Source: Lachnospiraceae bacterium
GTDB taxonomy: Bacteria; Bacillota; Clostridia; Lachnospirales; Lachnospiraceae
Assembly (NCBI GenBank): GCA_021770785.1
Contig: JAETQH010000018.1
Span: 1-64,000 of the forward strand
Direction of reading: 5' to 3'
DNA: 64,000 nt
In this document: positions 9,145 through 17,363 of the stretch, in pieces
How the letters are laid out: each line of letters starts with the position of its first letter
Position numbering within the stretch: position 1 is the stretch's first letter
The notes under the pieces: model-generated
The model's database searches: none
Seen by the model: only the letters and a program-made list of their open reading frames with translations
Told to the model about the DNA's origin: nothing
Position numbers and translations under genes: made by a program

Positions 9145-9690
9145 TTACTGTTTCACACACCCGCCGCAGGAACCGCAAGGTCTCATCTCTGAATCTGCCA
9201 CCACAACACTGCTCTCATAAATTGTAGTCAACGCACAAATTGCCTGGGAGGAAATCCCCTCTTCTGTCCCGGTAAATCCCAGACCTTCCTCCGTGGTTGC
9301 CTTGACATTAATCTGGTCCGTACTGATGTTTAAAGCTGCCGCAATATTTTTCTCCATTTCCTCAATATGAGGGCGCATTTTCGGTTTCTGGGCAATGATG
9401 GTGGCGTCAATATTTTCCACTACATACCCTTTCTCTGCAATCAGTTTTCCCACATGCTCTAACAGCTTTATGCTGGAAATACCTTTGTACTGTGGGTCTG
9501 TGTCCGGGAAATGCTTGCCGATATCCCCAAGCGCCGCCGCACCAAGCAGAGCGTCCATAATGGCGTGCAACAGCACATCTGCGTCAGAATGTCCCAACAG
9601 CCCCAGAGTATGGGGAATTTTTACCCCGCCAATTATCAAATCGCGTCCCTCTACCAATTTATGCACATCATAGCCCATTCCTACTCTCAT
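9145..9690 (-). CDS. ispF: 2-C-methyl-D-erythritol 2,4-cyclodiphosphate synthase with Cys-rich tail
   Basis: IspF of the MEP isoprenoid pathway cyclises CDP-ME 2-phosphate. [17 protein letters not shown] carries the metal-binding Asp and His, followed by [18 protein letters not shown] with a further conserved His and the [10 protein letters not shown] loop. [16 protein letters not shown] lies near the end of the normal fold. The family is usually ~157 residues; this protein has 181, and the extra ~24 residues end in CGSCGGC. Such a tail is not needed for the trimeric fold and may bind a metal or support redox control (inference). The ribosome binding site is AAAAGGAG. Confidence 0.95.
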   Translation of the reverse strand: MRVGMGYDVHKLVEGRDLIIGGVKIPHTLGLLGHSDADVLLHAIMDALLGAAALGDIGKHFPDTDPQYKGISSIKLLEHVGKLIAEKGYVVENIDATIIAQKPKMRPHIEEMEKNIAAALNISTDQINVKATTEEGLGFTGTEEGISSQAICALTTIYESSVVVADSEMRPCGSCGGCVKQ

Positions 9691-9828
9691 TTCCTTCTCC
9701 TTTTCTTCTCATTATCTTTATTTATCCTACCATCATTTTCCCAAAATACCAACCCATAAAATTGTAAGCTTCCATCCGCTTTTTTCTTCTTCCTGCTCTG
9801 TGCTAAAATAACTTGTGCAGACAGTTCC

Positions 9829-10974
9829 TTATTCTACCGGCGGCTCGCACTTTTTGCAAGGCTCATAGCCCCGTTCCTTTGCCTCAAATAAAGAAATTTT
9901 CTCAACACCATTTTTCAGATAGGAACAATCCTCTCTGTGATATTTTTCTCCGGTTTTGGTGATATATACCATTTTTTCTTCTGTATTCTGTCCCGCCGAA
10001 CTTCCGGTGGGCTCTCCTGCCTGCCAGCTTTCCGAGGGGGTACAATTCCAGGTGATTTCCCTGCCGTCGGAAACTGCCACAACCGTTCCCTGCTCATCGG
10101 TGCGGAACACGTCAATCCCCATACTCCGAAAACGGTTCAAAACCTCCGCATGGGGATGTCCATAGGAATTTCCTTCTCCGCAGCTAATGACTGCATACTC
10201 CGGATTTACTGCATTTAAAAATTCTTCTGTAGAAGCAGTCTTACTTCCATGGTGTCCCGCCTTGTATACATCCGCAGAAATGTCTATCCCATTTTCCAGA
10301 ATATCCTCTTCCCCCTCTTCCTCCGCATCCCCCGTCAGCAGAAAACGGTTTTCCCCGTGCTCCACCAAGATGCCCACAGAAGAAGCGTTCATATCCAATC
10401 CGTAATCTTTGTTGGGGGCAATCACCGTAAAAGACGCTTCCCCCAGGGAATACGTTTCTCCCACCACGGGACAGGTCACCGGATACTCCTTTTCCTCCAT
10501 CGCCTGCACCACATCCTCATAGGTCCTAGTATCGTTCTCCACCTCCGGCATAATCACAGTGCCGCAGTCAAACTTATAGAGAACCACATCCAGACCGCCG
10601 ATATGGTCTGCATCCGGATGCGTCCCAATCACATAATCTAACCGTTCCACCCCCTGCTGCTTTAAATAACTCCAGACCGCCGTCCCCTTATCGTTATTCC
10701 CCGCATCAATTAACATATAGTATCCATCGCAGGAAATAAGAGTCGCATCCCCCTGTCCCACATCCATGAAATGCACCTCCAGCCGGCTGTCCGTTTCCTG
10801 TGGCAGTCCATTGGCAGAATGATCACGGTTTTCCCCATCTGCACCGGAAGTTATGGGGCTGTCATTTTTTCCTGCCTCGGTAAATTCTGTCTTAGAGCAG
10901 CTTCCAAAAAGAAAGCTGCCGATAACCATGACAGCAATTATCATTTTTTGCATAGATCTCTTTTGTTTTCTCAT
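9829..10974 (-). CDS. secreted lipoprotein with ComEC-like metallo-beta-lactamase fold
   Basis: A lipoprotein signal (basic start, hydrophobic stretch, lipobox LFGSC at about residues 21-25) is followed by a metallo-beta-lactamase domain: MDVGQGDATLI, the metal-binding THPDADHIGG, TGDAEEEGE and AGHHGSKTAS. This arrangement is that of the C-terminal, nuclease-like domain of competence protein ComEC, here as a free surface protein. The last ~45 residues have the form Y-I-T-x-T-G-x-K-Y-H-x-x-x-C-x-Y-L and EPCKKC, a small Cys/His module found at the end of similar secreted proteins, probably metal binding. The ATG at 10974 is chosen for GGAGG 7 bases upstream. Likely role: extracellular phosphodiesterase or nuclease; substrate unknown. 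Confidence 0.85.
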   Translation of the reverse strand: MRKQKRSMQKMIIAVMVIGSFLFGSCSKTEFTEAGKNDSPITSGADGENRDHSANGLPQETDSRLEVHFMDVGQGDATLISCDGYYMLIDAGNNDKGTAVWSYLKQQGVERLDYVIGTHPDADHIGGLDVVLYKFDCGTVIMPEVENDTRTYEDVVQAMEEKEYPVTCPVVGETYSLGEASFTVIAPNKDYGLDMNASSVGILVEHGENRFLLTGDAEEEGEEDILENGIDISADVYKAGHHGSKTASTEEFLNAVNPEYAVISCGEGNSYGHPHAEVLNRFRSMGIDVFRTDEQGTVVAVSDGREITWNCTPSESWQAGEPTGSSAGQNTEEKMVYITKTGEKYHREDCSYLKNGVEKISLFEAKERGYEPCKKCEPPVE

Positions 10975-11105
10975 TCCAAAACCTCCAAGAAGCCGCATGC
11001 CGGCTTAAGATACCCTCTGTTTTGCCTTCACCGGCAGGGTTTTCATTTCCCGAAAAAACGATACTTTATATGTTCCTTCCACAAGGTTTTTCCTGTGAAA
11101 GAAAA

Positions 11106-11131
11106 CAGACCCCGGATACTTCCGAGGTCTG
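11106..11131 (-). terminator. terminator after the tRNA pair
   Basis: On the minus strand an 11-bp stem (CAGACCTCGGA with one G-T pair) and a 4-base loop are followed by TTTTCTTT. It lies 6 bases past the 3' end of the tRNA-Met gene and ends the tRNA-Val/tRNA-Met transcript. Confidence 0.85.
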
Positions 11132-11136
11132 TGCAG

Positions 11137-11210
11137 TAGCGGAAGGGAGACTTGAACTCTCGACACCACGGGTATGAACCGTGTGCTCTAGCCAGCTGAG
11201 CTATTCCGCC
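11137..11210 (-). tRNA. tRNA-Met (anticodon CAT)
   Basis: A 74-base cloverleaf. The acceptor arm GGCGGAA pairs with TTCCGCT (one G-U at the end), the D arm is GCTC-AGCTGGCTA-GAGC, the anticodon stem CACGG/CCGTG encloses TTCATAC, and the T arm has TTCAAGT. The discriminator is A and CCA is not encoded. The G1-U72 pair and anticodon CAT suit elongator tRNA-Met; a tRNA-Ile with modified CAT cannot be excluded without comparison. Confidence 0.93.
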
Positions 11211-11256
11211 ATATTTAATTATAACAGCCTGTCTTTTTAAGAACCTTGCTGTGAAA

Positions 11257-11329
11257 TGGGACCTATAGGGCTCGAACCTATGACCCTCTGCTTGTAAGGC
11301 AGATGCTCTCCCAGCTGAGCTAAGATCCC
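11257..11329 (-). tRNA. tRNA-Val (anticodon TAC)
   Basis: A 73-base cloverleaf. The acceptor GGGATCT pairs with AGGTCCC, the D arm is GCTCAGCTGGGAGAGC, the anticodon stem CTGCC is closed around loop TTACAAG (with CAGAG, hence one mismatch), and the T arm has TTCGAGC. The discriminator is A and no CCA is encoded. It lies 46 bp upstream of tRNA-Met in the same transcript. Confidence 0.93.
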
Positions 11330-11370
11330 ATTTGTATCGGTTACTCACCGCAACCGACTTGATAAGTATA

Positions 11371-11592
11371 CTATCCAACAGAAAAAATGTCAACACTTTT
11401 TTTGCAATTTTTACAATTTTTTCTTATGCCGCTTTTCCTTCTCTTTTTCTCCTTAAAACCACTCTCCATTGTCCCTGCTTTTTCACAATTCCAGACCCGT
11501 TCTTTCCGAAACCAGTCCCCGGTTTGGGGATCCCGGAATTGCTCCTGCGTGCTCCGGGAAACACGCAGAACATTCCACTGTAATTCATTCAT
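11371..11592 (-). CDS. small basic protein, unrecognised
   Basis: A 73-codon frame with an amino-acid mix that looks protein-like rather than random: DPQTGDWFRKE and WNCEKAGT in the middle, then a Lys/Arg-rich C-terminal third with a CKNCK motif. There is no signal peptide or membrane segment. The ATG has only a weak GGTGAT ribosome binding site. It lies 42 bp upstream of tRNA-Val and downstream of a simple-sequence stretch. I do not recognise a family; it could also be a chance frame in the 400-bp gap. Confidence 0.35.
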   Translation of the reverse strand: MNELQWNVLRVSRSTQEQFRDPQTGDWFRKERVWNCEKAGTMESGFKEKKRRKSGIRKNCKNCKKSVDIFSVG

Positions 11593-11603
11593 ATTATCAC
11601 CAT

Positions 11604-11662
11604 TCTCTTTCTTCTTACTTTTTACTTACTTCTTGCTTTTTACTTTTTACTTTTTTCATTCC
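11604..11662. repeat. A/G-rich simple-sequence tract
   Basis: Read on the minus strand, imperfect units of AAAAAGTA, AAGCAAG and AAGTAAG repeat over about 55 bases just upstream of the small frame at 11371-11592. The rest of the 11330-11727 gap apart from that frame shows no gene. Confidence 0.6.
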
Positions 11663-11727
11663 CGGAAATTACTTTAAATTTTTACTGTCTCTTTTTTGCA
11701 GCCCTTATGTCAGACATAAGCTTTTTC

Positions 11728-12915
11728 TTACAATACATATTCGTCCACGTTGATTAACGTCCCGTCAAACTCCTCTGCTTCTTTCTTCTCCTCATCGCAA
11801 CCAATCCTGGCAACATTTTCGCTCACTATTTCAACCACGGCTTTCTGCTCTTTACTGCATACTATCTTTGTGCAGTTTTCAAACTCCAACAGCTCCCTAA
11901 TCTGCTCCGGTGTTATCTCCGGCGCAAGTTCCACCTTTACACAGTCTGAAACACAAATGCCCTCCGGATATGCCGCAAGCAAGGTTTCCCCCACCGTCAC
12001 GGACAGTTTTTGGCTGATGATATTTTCTTTCCGCAGCACTATTTTTCCATATTCTGCGTCTATGTTCTGCTGTAAAAATACCTGTTTCTGCTTCTCAGAC
12101 ATTCTGACGGCACCTTTTACCCGCAGGCATTCCACCTGTTCTAACAAATGCTCGCTTCCCTTAGCCAGACTTAAATCTCCCTCGATATACATCCGTGTTC
12201 CGTATTTTTTTAGTAAAGCTTCCTCTAAAACAGCATCCCCCGGCACATACTTACAGCCTTCCGGCACCACAGTAACCTCCACGTCCATGTCAAAGAGCGG
12301 CAGCGCCTCCCTCACAAGCGCCTCTGATACAACCAACTTCTTTGTCACAAAATGCACCTGTTTTTCCCGCAGCAGGGCAAGCTCTGATTTTTCATCTAAC
12401 AAAACTACCTGTTTTGCCGCATAATAGCGGGCTCCTTCCCGGACACGGTAAGCAAAATATTTGTCTATCACCGCTGTCTGCTTCAGTCTGATACAGTCAT
12501 CGGGATAACATTCCGTAACACCATTAACTTTCATTTCCGCAAGGAACGGCCGTACGCTCTCCGGTAAGCATACCCGTCCATTGACATAAATGCCCTGATA
12601 GCCTTTGAGGATTTCTTCCGTTCCCGGCTCAATGCAGAGCTTTCCGTTCACAAATAAAATGGTTTTTTTCTCCGGCTTCTCCCCTGCCCTTATTTCCATC
12701 ATGCCGTTCTGCATCTGAATGGCAACCTCTTCCTCCCCCACATTTAACACTAAATCTGCGTTCATGCAGACTGCATATTGATCCAATATCTTTTTACTTC
12801 TCTCATTTACAAATATAATATCCGCATTGATGGTTACACTCTCATAGCCTTTAAAGACGTCCTCCTTCATTTTTCTTGTATCGCAGGCATCACAGTTTAA
12901 TAAAAATTTTTTCAT
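11728..12915 (-). CDS. unrecognised repetitive protein co-encoded with an ECF sigma factor
   Basis: A 395-residue soluble protein with no signal peptide or membrane segment. It contains several loosely repeated blocks of ~45-60 residues with the pattern of a beta strand ending in Val-Asn-Gly or Val-Lys-Gly, then a short strand and a helix. Examples are ILFVNGKLCIEPGTEEILKG, IYVNGRVCLPESVRPFL and MYIEGDLSLAKGSEHLLEQ. Near the N terminus NCDACDTRK carries two Cys three apart. The pattern suggests a repeat-built solenoid, loosely like bactofilin-type proteins, but I do not recognise the family. It starts 30 bp after the sigma gene with an AGAGGA site, so the two form an operon. Lack of a membrane segment argues against a classical anti-sigma factor. 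Confidence 0.7.
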   Translation of the reverse strand: MKKFLLNCDACDTRKMKEDVFKGYESVTINADIIFVNERSKKILDQYAVCMNADLVLNVGEEEVAIQMQNGMMEIRAGEKPEKKTILFVNGKLCIEPGTEEILKGYQGIYVNGRVCLPESVRPFLAEMKVNGVTECYPDDCIRLKQTAVIDKYFAYRVREGARYYAAKQVVLLDEKSELALLREKQVHFVTKKLVVSEALVREALPLFDMDVEVTVVPEGCKYVPGDAVLEEALLKKYGTRMYIEGDLSLAKGSEHLLEQVECLRVKGAVRMSEKQKQVFLQQNIDAEYGKIVLRKENIISQKLSVTVGETLLAAYPEGICVSDCVKVELAPEITPEQIRELLEFENCTKIVCSKEQKAVVEIVSENVARIGCDEEKKEAEEFDGTLINVDEYVL

Positions 12916-12945
12916 GTTTTCCTCTCTTTCTGCCGCTTCGGCGGC

Positions 12946-13404
12946 TTACCCTTTCCATTCCTTCTGTAACTTTTTTCTTGCCGACGCTAATTTCATTCGC
13001 ACCGTTGCCGGAGGCATGGAAAAGATTTCTCCCAGTTCTCTGGAATTGTACCCTTCCATATACCTCATGGCAAATAACAGTCGTTCTTCCTCCGGCAGCA
13101 TTGCTAATAACTCTTTTTGTTCCAACTCCTCATATTCGGAAGGTTCCGCCGTTCTTTCAGGAAGTTCCTCTTCTGTTATTTCAAAACGTTCGTGGCGCAG
13201 CCTGTCATAATAGAGATTTTTTACGGTACGGTACATCCATGCCCGGCATTGCTGTTCTGTCATGTTCCGGAACAACTCTTCATGGTCTAAGGCGCGCAGG
13301 AATGCTTCCTGGACTAAATCCTCTGCTTTTGCCCTGTCGCAGGTCATGGACGTGCACCAGTCTGTCAGTTCTTTTAAGTATTTCTGGTAGATTTTTTCTA
13401 CCAT
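12946..13404 (-). CDS. ECF-type RNA polymerase sigma factor
   Basis: A 152-residue sigma factor with only regions 2 and 4. Region 2 includes DLVQEAFLRALDHEELF and WMYRTVKNLYYDRLRH. Region 4 includes LPEEERLLFAMRYMEGYNSRELGEIF, followed by the recognition helix MPPATVRMKLASARKKL. ECF factors direct transcription of small regulons in response to surface or stress signals. The ATG at 13404 is chosen for AAGGAGG 9 bases upstream; an in-frame ATG 24 bp earlier overlaps that site. No typical anti-sigma gene follows; the next gene is the repetitive 395-residue protein. Confidence 0.92.
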   Translation of the reverse strand: MVEKIYQKYLKELTDWCTSMTCDRAKAEDLVQEAFLRALDHEELFRNMTEQQCRAWMYRTVKNLYYDRLRHERFEITEEELPERTAEPSEYEELEQKELLAMLPEEERLLFAMRYMEGYNSRELGEIFSMPPATVRMKLASARKKLQKEWKG

Positions 13405-13482
13405 GTGTAAAAACCTCCTTTCCGGCATTGGCGAATACCTGTTTTGTAAATGAATGACGGTGTTTTATTGTGCTTTCATTTA

Positions 13483-13512
13483 TATAACGTTTGAAAAAGG
13501 AAAAGTGTTGCG
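13483..13512 (-). promoter_or_regulatory. candidate ECF-type autoregulated promoter
   Basis: On the minus strand GCAACACTTTT and CGTTATA are separated by 11 bases, ~80 bp before the ECF sigma start. This resembles the AAC/TTTT -35 and CGT -10 pattern of some ECF promoters of Clostridia, suggesting that the sigma factor drives its own operon. It is a pattern match only. Confidence 0.35.
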
Positions 13513-13557
13513 GAAATTTTAAATTTTTTTTGCAGTGGAGGCAGAGGGTATCAGAAA

Positions 13558-13629
13558 AGCCTGTTTTGTCCCGATGTCCGGAGATAATTGTAAAAAATCT
13601 CATCTCTTTCCATAGCTACAAAACAGGCT
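13558..13629 (-). terminator. large inverted repeat downstream of the methionine synthase gene
   Basis: Arms AGCCTGTTTTGT and ACAAAACAGGCT are separated by ~48 bases that hold a smaller GAGAT/ATCTC pairing; on the minus strand the structure is followed by TTTTC. It begins 17 bp after the metH stop and probably ends that transcript, although the T tract is short. Confidence 0.5.
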
Positions 13630-13645
13630 CTTTCTAATTCATACG

Positions 13646-16102
13646 TTAATGTTCACTGTCTTCTGCCAGCAACCGCTCCACTAATTTTACGCACTCGGCA
13701 GCGTCTTTAGAGTAACCGTCTGCTCCGATTTCTTCTGCAAAACTCTCGGTGATGGCAGCGCCGCCTATAACGATTTTGCAGGTGCATCCTTTTTCTTTGG
13801 ATAGTTCCACCACATCTTTCATCCGCATCATGGTGGTGGTCATGAGGGCGGAAAGACCGATGACTTTTGCCCCTTCTTTTATGGCAGTATCCACAATCTG
13901 CTCTGCGGGTACATCTTTGCCTAAATCAATGACATTGTAACCATAATTTTTCAGCATAAGAACCACTAAATTTTTGCCGATATCGTGAATGTCGCCTTCC
14001 ACAGTTGCCACGACGATGGTTGCCTTCCCCTCTCCGGCGCTCCGCTCTAGCATGGGCTCTAGGTATTCAATGGCGATTTTCATGGTATTGGCGGAGGAAA
14101 TCAGCTGGGGGAGGAAGTATTTTTTCTTATCGAACAGCTCACCCACTTCGTTGATGGCGGGAATTAAATGTCCGTTGATGATTTCATCCGGCTTTTCCCC
14201 CTGCTTAAGCATGCTTTTTACTTCCTCTAAAATATGCTCCTTATTGCCCTTTAAAACCGCCTGAAAGACACTGCTCCCTGTTTTTTCCTGCTGCATTTCT
14301 CCATGGGCCGCCTGGGTTGCCGCAGAAGGAACCATAACACGCTCCATTCCGGCATATTTTTCCGATAAAAAGTTCATACGCTCAATGTAGCGGATATCGC
14401 TTTCCTGTTTATTCAGCAGCATGTCCGACGCAAAGGCAGCATTCATCAAAAGCTCCTGAGAGGGGTTTGCGATTGCCATAGTAAGACCATTTGCGATTGC
14501 CATGGTAAGGAAAGCGGTATTTACATATGCCCGCTCCGGCAGACCAAAGGAAATATTAGAAAGTCCGCAGACGGTAGGCAATTCCAGTTCCTTTTTACAG
14601 TAGGAAAAGGTTTCAAAGCACTCCAATGCCGCCCTGGAGTTAGCTCCGATGGTTGCCACTAAACCGTCTACCACGATATCCTCCTTTGCCATGCCGATAC
14701 GGAGTGCCTCTGTCAGGATCCTTCGGATAATGCCGTGCTTTTCCCAAGAATCCTTTGGAAGCCCCTCGTCGGATAAAGGCAGTAAAATAAACATTGCTCC
14801 GTATTTTTTTGCGACGGGCAGCAGGCGCTCAAATTTTTCTTTCTCCAGTGAAATAGAGTTAATCAGGGCACGTCCCGGATAAATCCTGAGGGCTGCCTCA
14901 ATAATATCTACATGGCTGGAATCAATACAGAGTGGGCAGTCCACCGTGGAGGTCACCTCATAAATAGTACGGAGCATCATTTCTTTTTCGTCAATGCCAT
15001 TCATCCCCATATTGATGTCCAAAATCTGTGCACCGTTTTCCTCCTGCTCTAACGCCATGTTGCGCACCAGATTTAAGGAGCCTTCTTTTAACTCTGCCTG
15101 CAGCTTCTTTTTTCCGGTGGGATTAATGCGCTCCCCAATCACCATAAAATTGCCGTCCAGTTTGATTTCCGCCAGTTTCCGCTCGGAGGTAAGGACTCTT
15201 CGTTTTACGGCGAGAGGCTTCGGCGGGGTCATGCCCTCCACCGCCGCTTTTAGCGCCCTAATATGCTCCGGCGTGGTTCCGCAGCAGCCACCGAGAATCC
15301 CTGCGCCCTTTTCCACCAACTCTTTTCCGGCAGCTGCAAATTCTTCCGGCTCCACACGAAAAACAGTTTTCCCGTCCTCTAACTCCGGCATTCCCGCATT
15401 GGGTTTTGCCAGAAGAGGGATTGTTGCATACTCCGCCATCTGTGCCATGGGCGCAAGCATAGCGTCCGGCCCGGTAGAGCAGTTCATTCCCACTGCGTCC
15501 GCCCCAAGGCTCTGAAGCACCACCACCGCTGTGGCCGGGTCTGTGCCATAAAGAGTACGTCCGTCCTCATTATAGGTAAGGGATACCATCACCGGCAAAT
15601 CGCAGAGCTCCCGGATTGCCAGCACCGCCGCACGGCATTCCTGAAGACTCATCATGGTCTCTACCACAAATAAATCCACGCCTGCCGCTAAAATTGCCTG
15701 CACCTGCTCCTTATAAACCTCCACCAGTTCCTCAAACTGTAAGTCTCCCAGAGGGTATAACTGCTCCCCTGTCATGGTCAAATCCCCGGCGATAAACGAT
15801 TTTCCCCCGGCTGCCTCCTTCGACAGCTCCACTAAGCTGCGGTTCATCTCCTCTAATTTATCCTGCAAACCGTATTCTTCTAGCTTAATGCGGTTTGCGG
15901 TAAAGGTAGGGGCGAACAAAATATCCGTTCCCGCCTCCACATAACGTTTCTGCAAGTCCACTAACACCTGCGGATTTTCCAAAATCCACTGCTCCGGGCA
16001 GACCCCCACCGGCATTCCCGCTTTCTGCAGGTTTGTTCCTGTGGCTCCGTCTAACAATACCACCCTCTCCTCCGTAAGCGCTCTGAATTCCTCTCTCGTC
16101 AT
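13646..16102 (-). CDS. metH: cobalamin-dependent methionine synthase lacking the reactivation domain
   Basis: Domain order over 818 residues: an N-terminal homocysteine-binding barrel (DGATGTNLQKAG at the start, zinc ligands in NCSTGPDAM and GGCCGTTPEH); a pterin-binding barrel (from VIGERINPTGKKK through LDINMGMNGIDEKEM); the cobalamin cap helices; and a Rossmann cobalamin domain with the lower-ligand motif GDIHDIGKNL about 115 residues from the end. It transfers a methyl group from methyl-tetrahydrofolate via cobalamin to homocysteine. The ~330-residue AdoMet reactivation domain of classical MetH is absent, as in many Clostridia, where reactivation must come from a separate protein not seen here. 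It lies 46 bp after mnmA. Confidence 0.92.
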   Translation of the reverse strand: MTREEFRALTEERVVLLDGATGTNLQKAGMPVGVCPEQWILENPQVLVDLQKRYVEAGTDILFAPTFTANRIKLEEYGLQDKLEEMNRSLVELSKEAAGGKSFIAGDLTMTGEQLYPLGDLQFEELVEVYKEQVQAILAAGVDLFVVETMMSLQECRAAVLAIRELCDLPVMVSLTYNEDGRTLYGTDPATAVVVLQSLGADAVGMNCSTGPDAMLAPMAQMAEYATIPLLAKPNAGMPELEDGKTVFRVEPEEFAAAGKELVEKGAGILGGCCGTTPEHIRALKAAVEGMTPPKPLAVKRRVLTSERKLAEIKLDGNFMVIGERINPTGKKKLQAELKEGSLNLVRNMALEQEENGAQILDINMGMNGIDEKEMMLRTIYEVTSTVDCPLCIDSSHVDIIEAALRIYPGRALINSISLEKEKFERLLPVAKKYGAMFILLPLSDEGLPKDSWEKHGIIRRILTEALRIGMAKEDIVVDGLVATIGANSRAALECFETFSYCKKELELPTVCGLSNISFGLPERAYVNTAFLTMAIANGLTMAIANPSQELLMNAAFASDMLLNKQESDIRYIERMNFLSEKYAGMERVMVPSAATQAAHGEMQQEKTGSSVFQAVLKGNKEHILEEVKSMLKQGEKPDEIINGHLIPAINEVGELFDKKKYFLPQLISSANTMKIAIEYLEPMLERSAGEGKATIVVATVEGDIHDIGKNLVVLMLKNYGYNVIDLGKDVPAEQIVDTAIKEGAKVIGLSALMTTTMMRMKDVVELSKEKGCTCKIVIGGAAITESFAEEIGADGYSKDAAECVKLVERLLAEDSEH

Positions 16103-16148
16103 TTCCTGTTTTTCCTCTCTTTAAACCATACTTTCTCTCTGACGCATC

Positions 16149-17231
16149 TCATCTGACAATGCTTCCTCCGCCTGCCACGTAATCTCCGTCATACAAAACA
16201 ACCGCCTGTCCCGGTGTCACGGCGCGTACAGGCTCTAAAAATTCGCAATGCAGTTCATCTTCTCCCGTCCGAGTCACCTTACATGGGCTTCCCTCATGGG
16301 AATATCTTATTTTCGCCTTTAAGACCGTTCCGTCTTTGAAATCCGGCAATGCCATAAAATTCAGCCGGTCTGCAAAAAGCTCCGTTGTAAATACATCCTC
16401 GTTGCTCCCTAATACCACCTCATTTGTCTCCGGCCGGATTTCCGTCACAAACACCGGATACCCTAAAGCAATGCCAAGGCCTTTGCGCTGGCCGATGGTA
16501 TAATGGGTGATGCCCTTATGGACACCTAAAATCTCCCCGGCAGGGGAAACAAAATTTCCCGGCGGCGGAACATCCCGCCCCCGCTCCCTGTCAATAAACC
16601 CGGCATAATCGTTGTCCGGGATAAAACAAATCTCCTGGCTGTCCTTTTTATGAGCCACCGTCAAACCGATATTTTCCGCAATCTCCCTTATCTCGTCCTT
16701 GGTGTAAGCCCCCACCGGCATCAGGGTCCGTGAAAGCTGTTCCTGGGTCAGATTATAGAGGGCATAGGTCTGATCCTTTGCCGCTGTCACCGAATTTTTG
16801 ATGGCGTATCTGCCGTTATTCAACTGCTCTACTCTGGCATAATGCCCGGTGGCAATATAGTCGGCGCCGATTTCTAAGCTGCGGTTTAACAGCGCCTCCC
16901 ATTTCACATAGCGGTTGCAGGCAATACAGGGATTAGGCGTCCTCCCACGCAGATATTCTGCGGTAAAATAGTCCATGACATTCTTTTTAAATTCCTGCTT
17001 AAAATTCATCACGTAATAGGGGATTTCTAACCGCTCCGCCACTCTTCTGGCATCGTCCACCGCACTTAAACCGCAGCAGCCGCCGTTTTCCTCCTGTGTG
17101 AATTCATCCTCATCCTGCCATATCTGCATGGTAACTCCGATCACTTCATATCCCTGTTCTTTCAAAAGATACGCCGCCACAGAGGAATCCACGCCTCCCG
17201 ACATGCCGACCACTACTTTCTTTCCTGCCAT
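16149..17231 (-). CDS. mnmA: tRNA-specific 2-thiouridylase MnmA
   Basis: Adds sulfur to U34 of Glu, Gln and Lys tRNAs, using ATP and a cysteine-desulfurase-derived persulfide. The PP-loop GMSGGVDSSVAAYLL is at residues 9-23. The catalytic cysteines lie in TPNPCIACNRYVKWE and KDSQEICFIPD. The tRNA-binding segment HYTIGQRKGLGIA and the C-terminal beta-barrel (RAVTPGQAVVLYDGD) follow. The length of 360 is normal. The start has AGGAG 7 bases upstream. Confidence 0.96.
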   Translation of the reverse strand: MAGKKVVVGMSGGVDSSVAAYLLKEQGYEVIGVTMQIWQDEDEFTQEENGGCCGLSAVDDARRVAERLEIPYYVMNFKQEFKKNVMDYFTAEYLRGRTPNPCIACNRYVKWEALLNRSLEIGADYIATGHYARVEQLNNGRYAIKNSVTAAKDQTYALYNLTQEQLSRTLMPVGAYTKDEIREIAENIGLTVAHKKDSQEICFIPDNDYAGFIDRERGRDVPPPGNFVSPAGEILGVHKGITHYTIGQRKGLGIALGYPVFVTEIRPETNEVVLGSNEDVFTTELFADRLNFMALPDFKDGTVLKAKIRYSHEGSPCKVTRTGEDELHCEFLEPVRAVTPGQAVVLYDGDYVAGGGSIVR

Positions 17232-17261
17232 CTAAAGTCTCCTTTTATCCTGTCCACTAAA

Positions 17262-17299
17262 AAATAAAAGGATGTCCCGCAAAAATTCGGGGGACACCC
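17262..17299 (-). terminator. terminator of the FliD-repeat gene
   Basis: On the minus strand GGGTGTCCC (17291-17299) pairs with GGGACATCC (17270-17278) around a 12-base loop, followed by TTTTATTTTTT. It separates the repeat-protein gene from mnmA. Confidence 0.85.
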
Positions 17300-17363
17300 T
17301 CATCATTACATGCAATATCATCGCATGTTTTATTCTTTTTGACAAGCCCTTCCGTACCTTATC

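Noticed and set aside
11043-11396. 117-codon minus-strand frame
   Set aside because: It runs straight through both tRNA genes and the terminator, so it is a chance frame.
11750-12424. 224-codon plus-strand frame
   Set aside because: Ser-rich antisense shadow of the 395-residue protein gene.
13280-13603. 107-codon minus-strand frame before the ECF sigma gene
   Set aside because: Overlaps the ECF promoter and gene in another frame, starts inside the metH-side inverted repeat, and has no family-like sequence.
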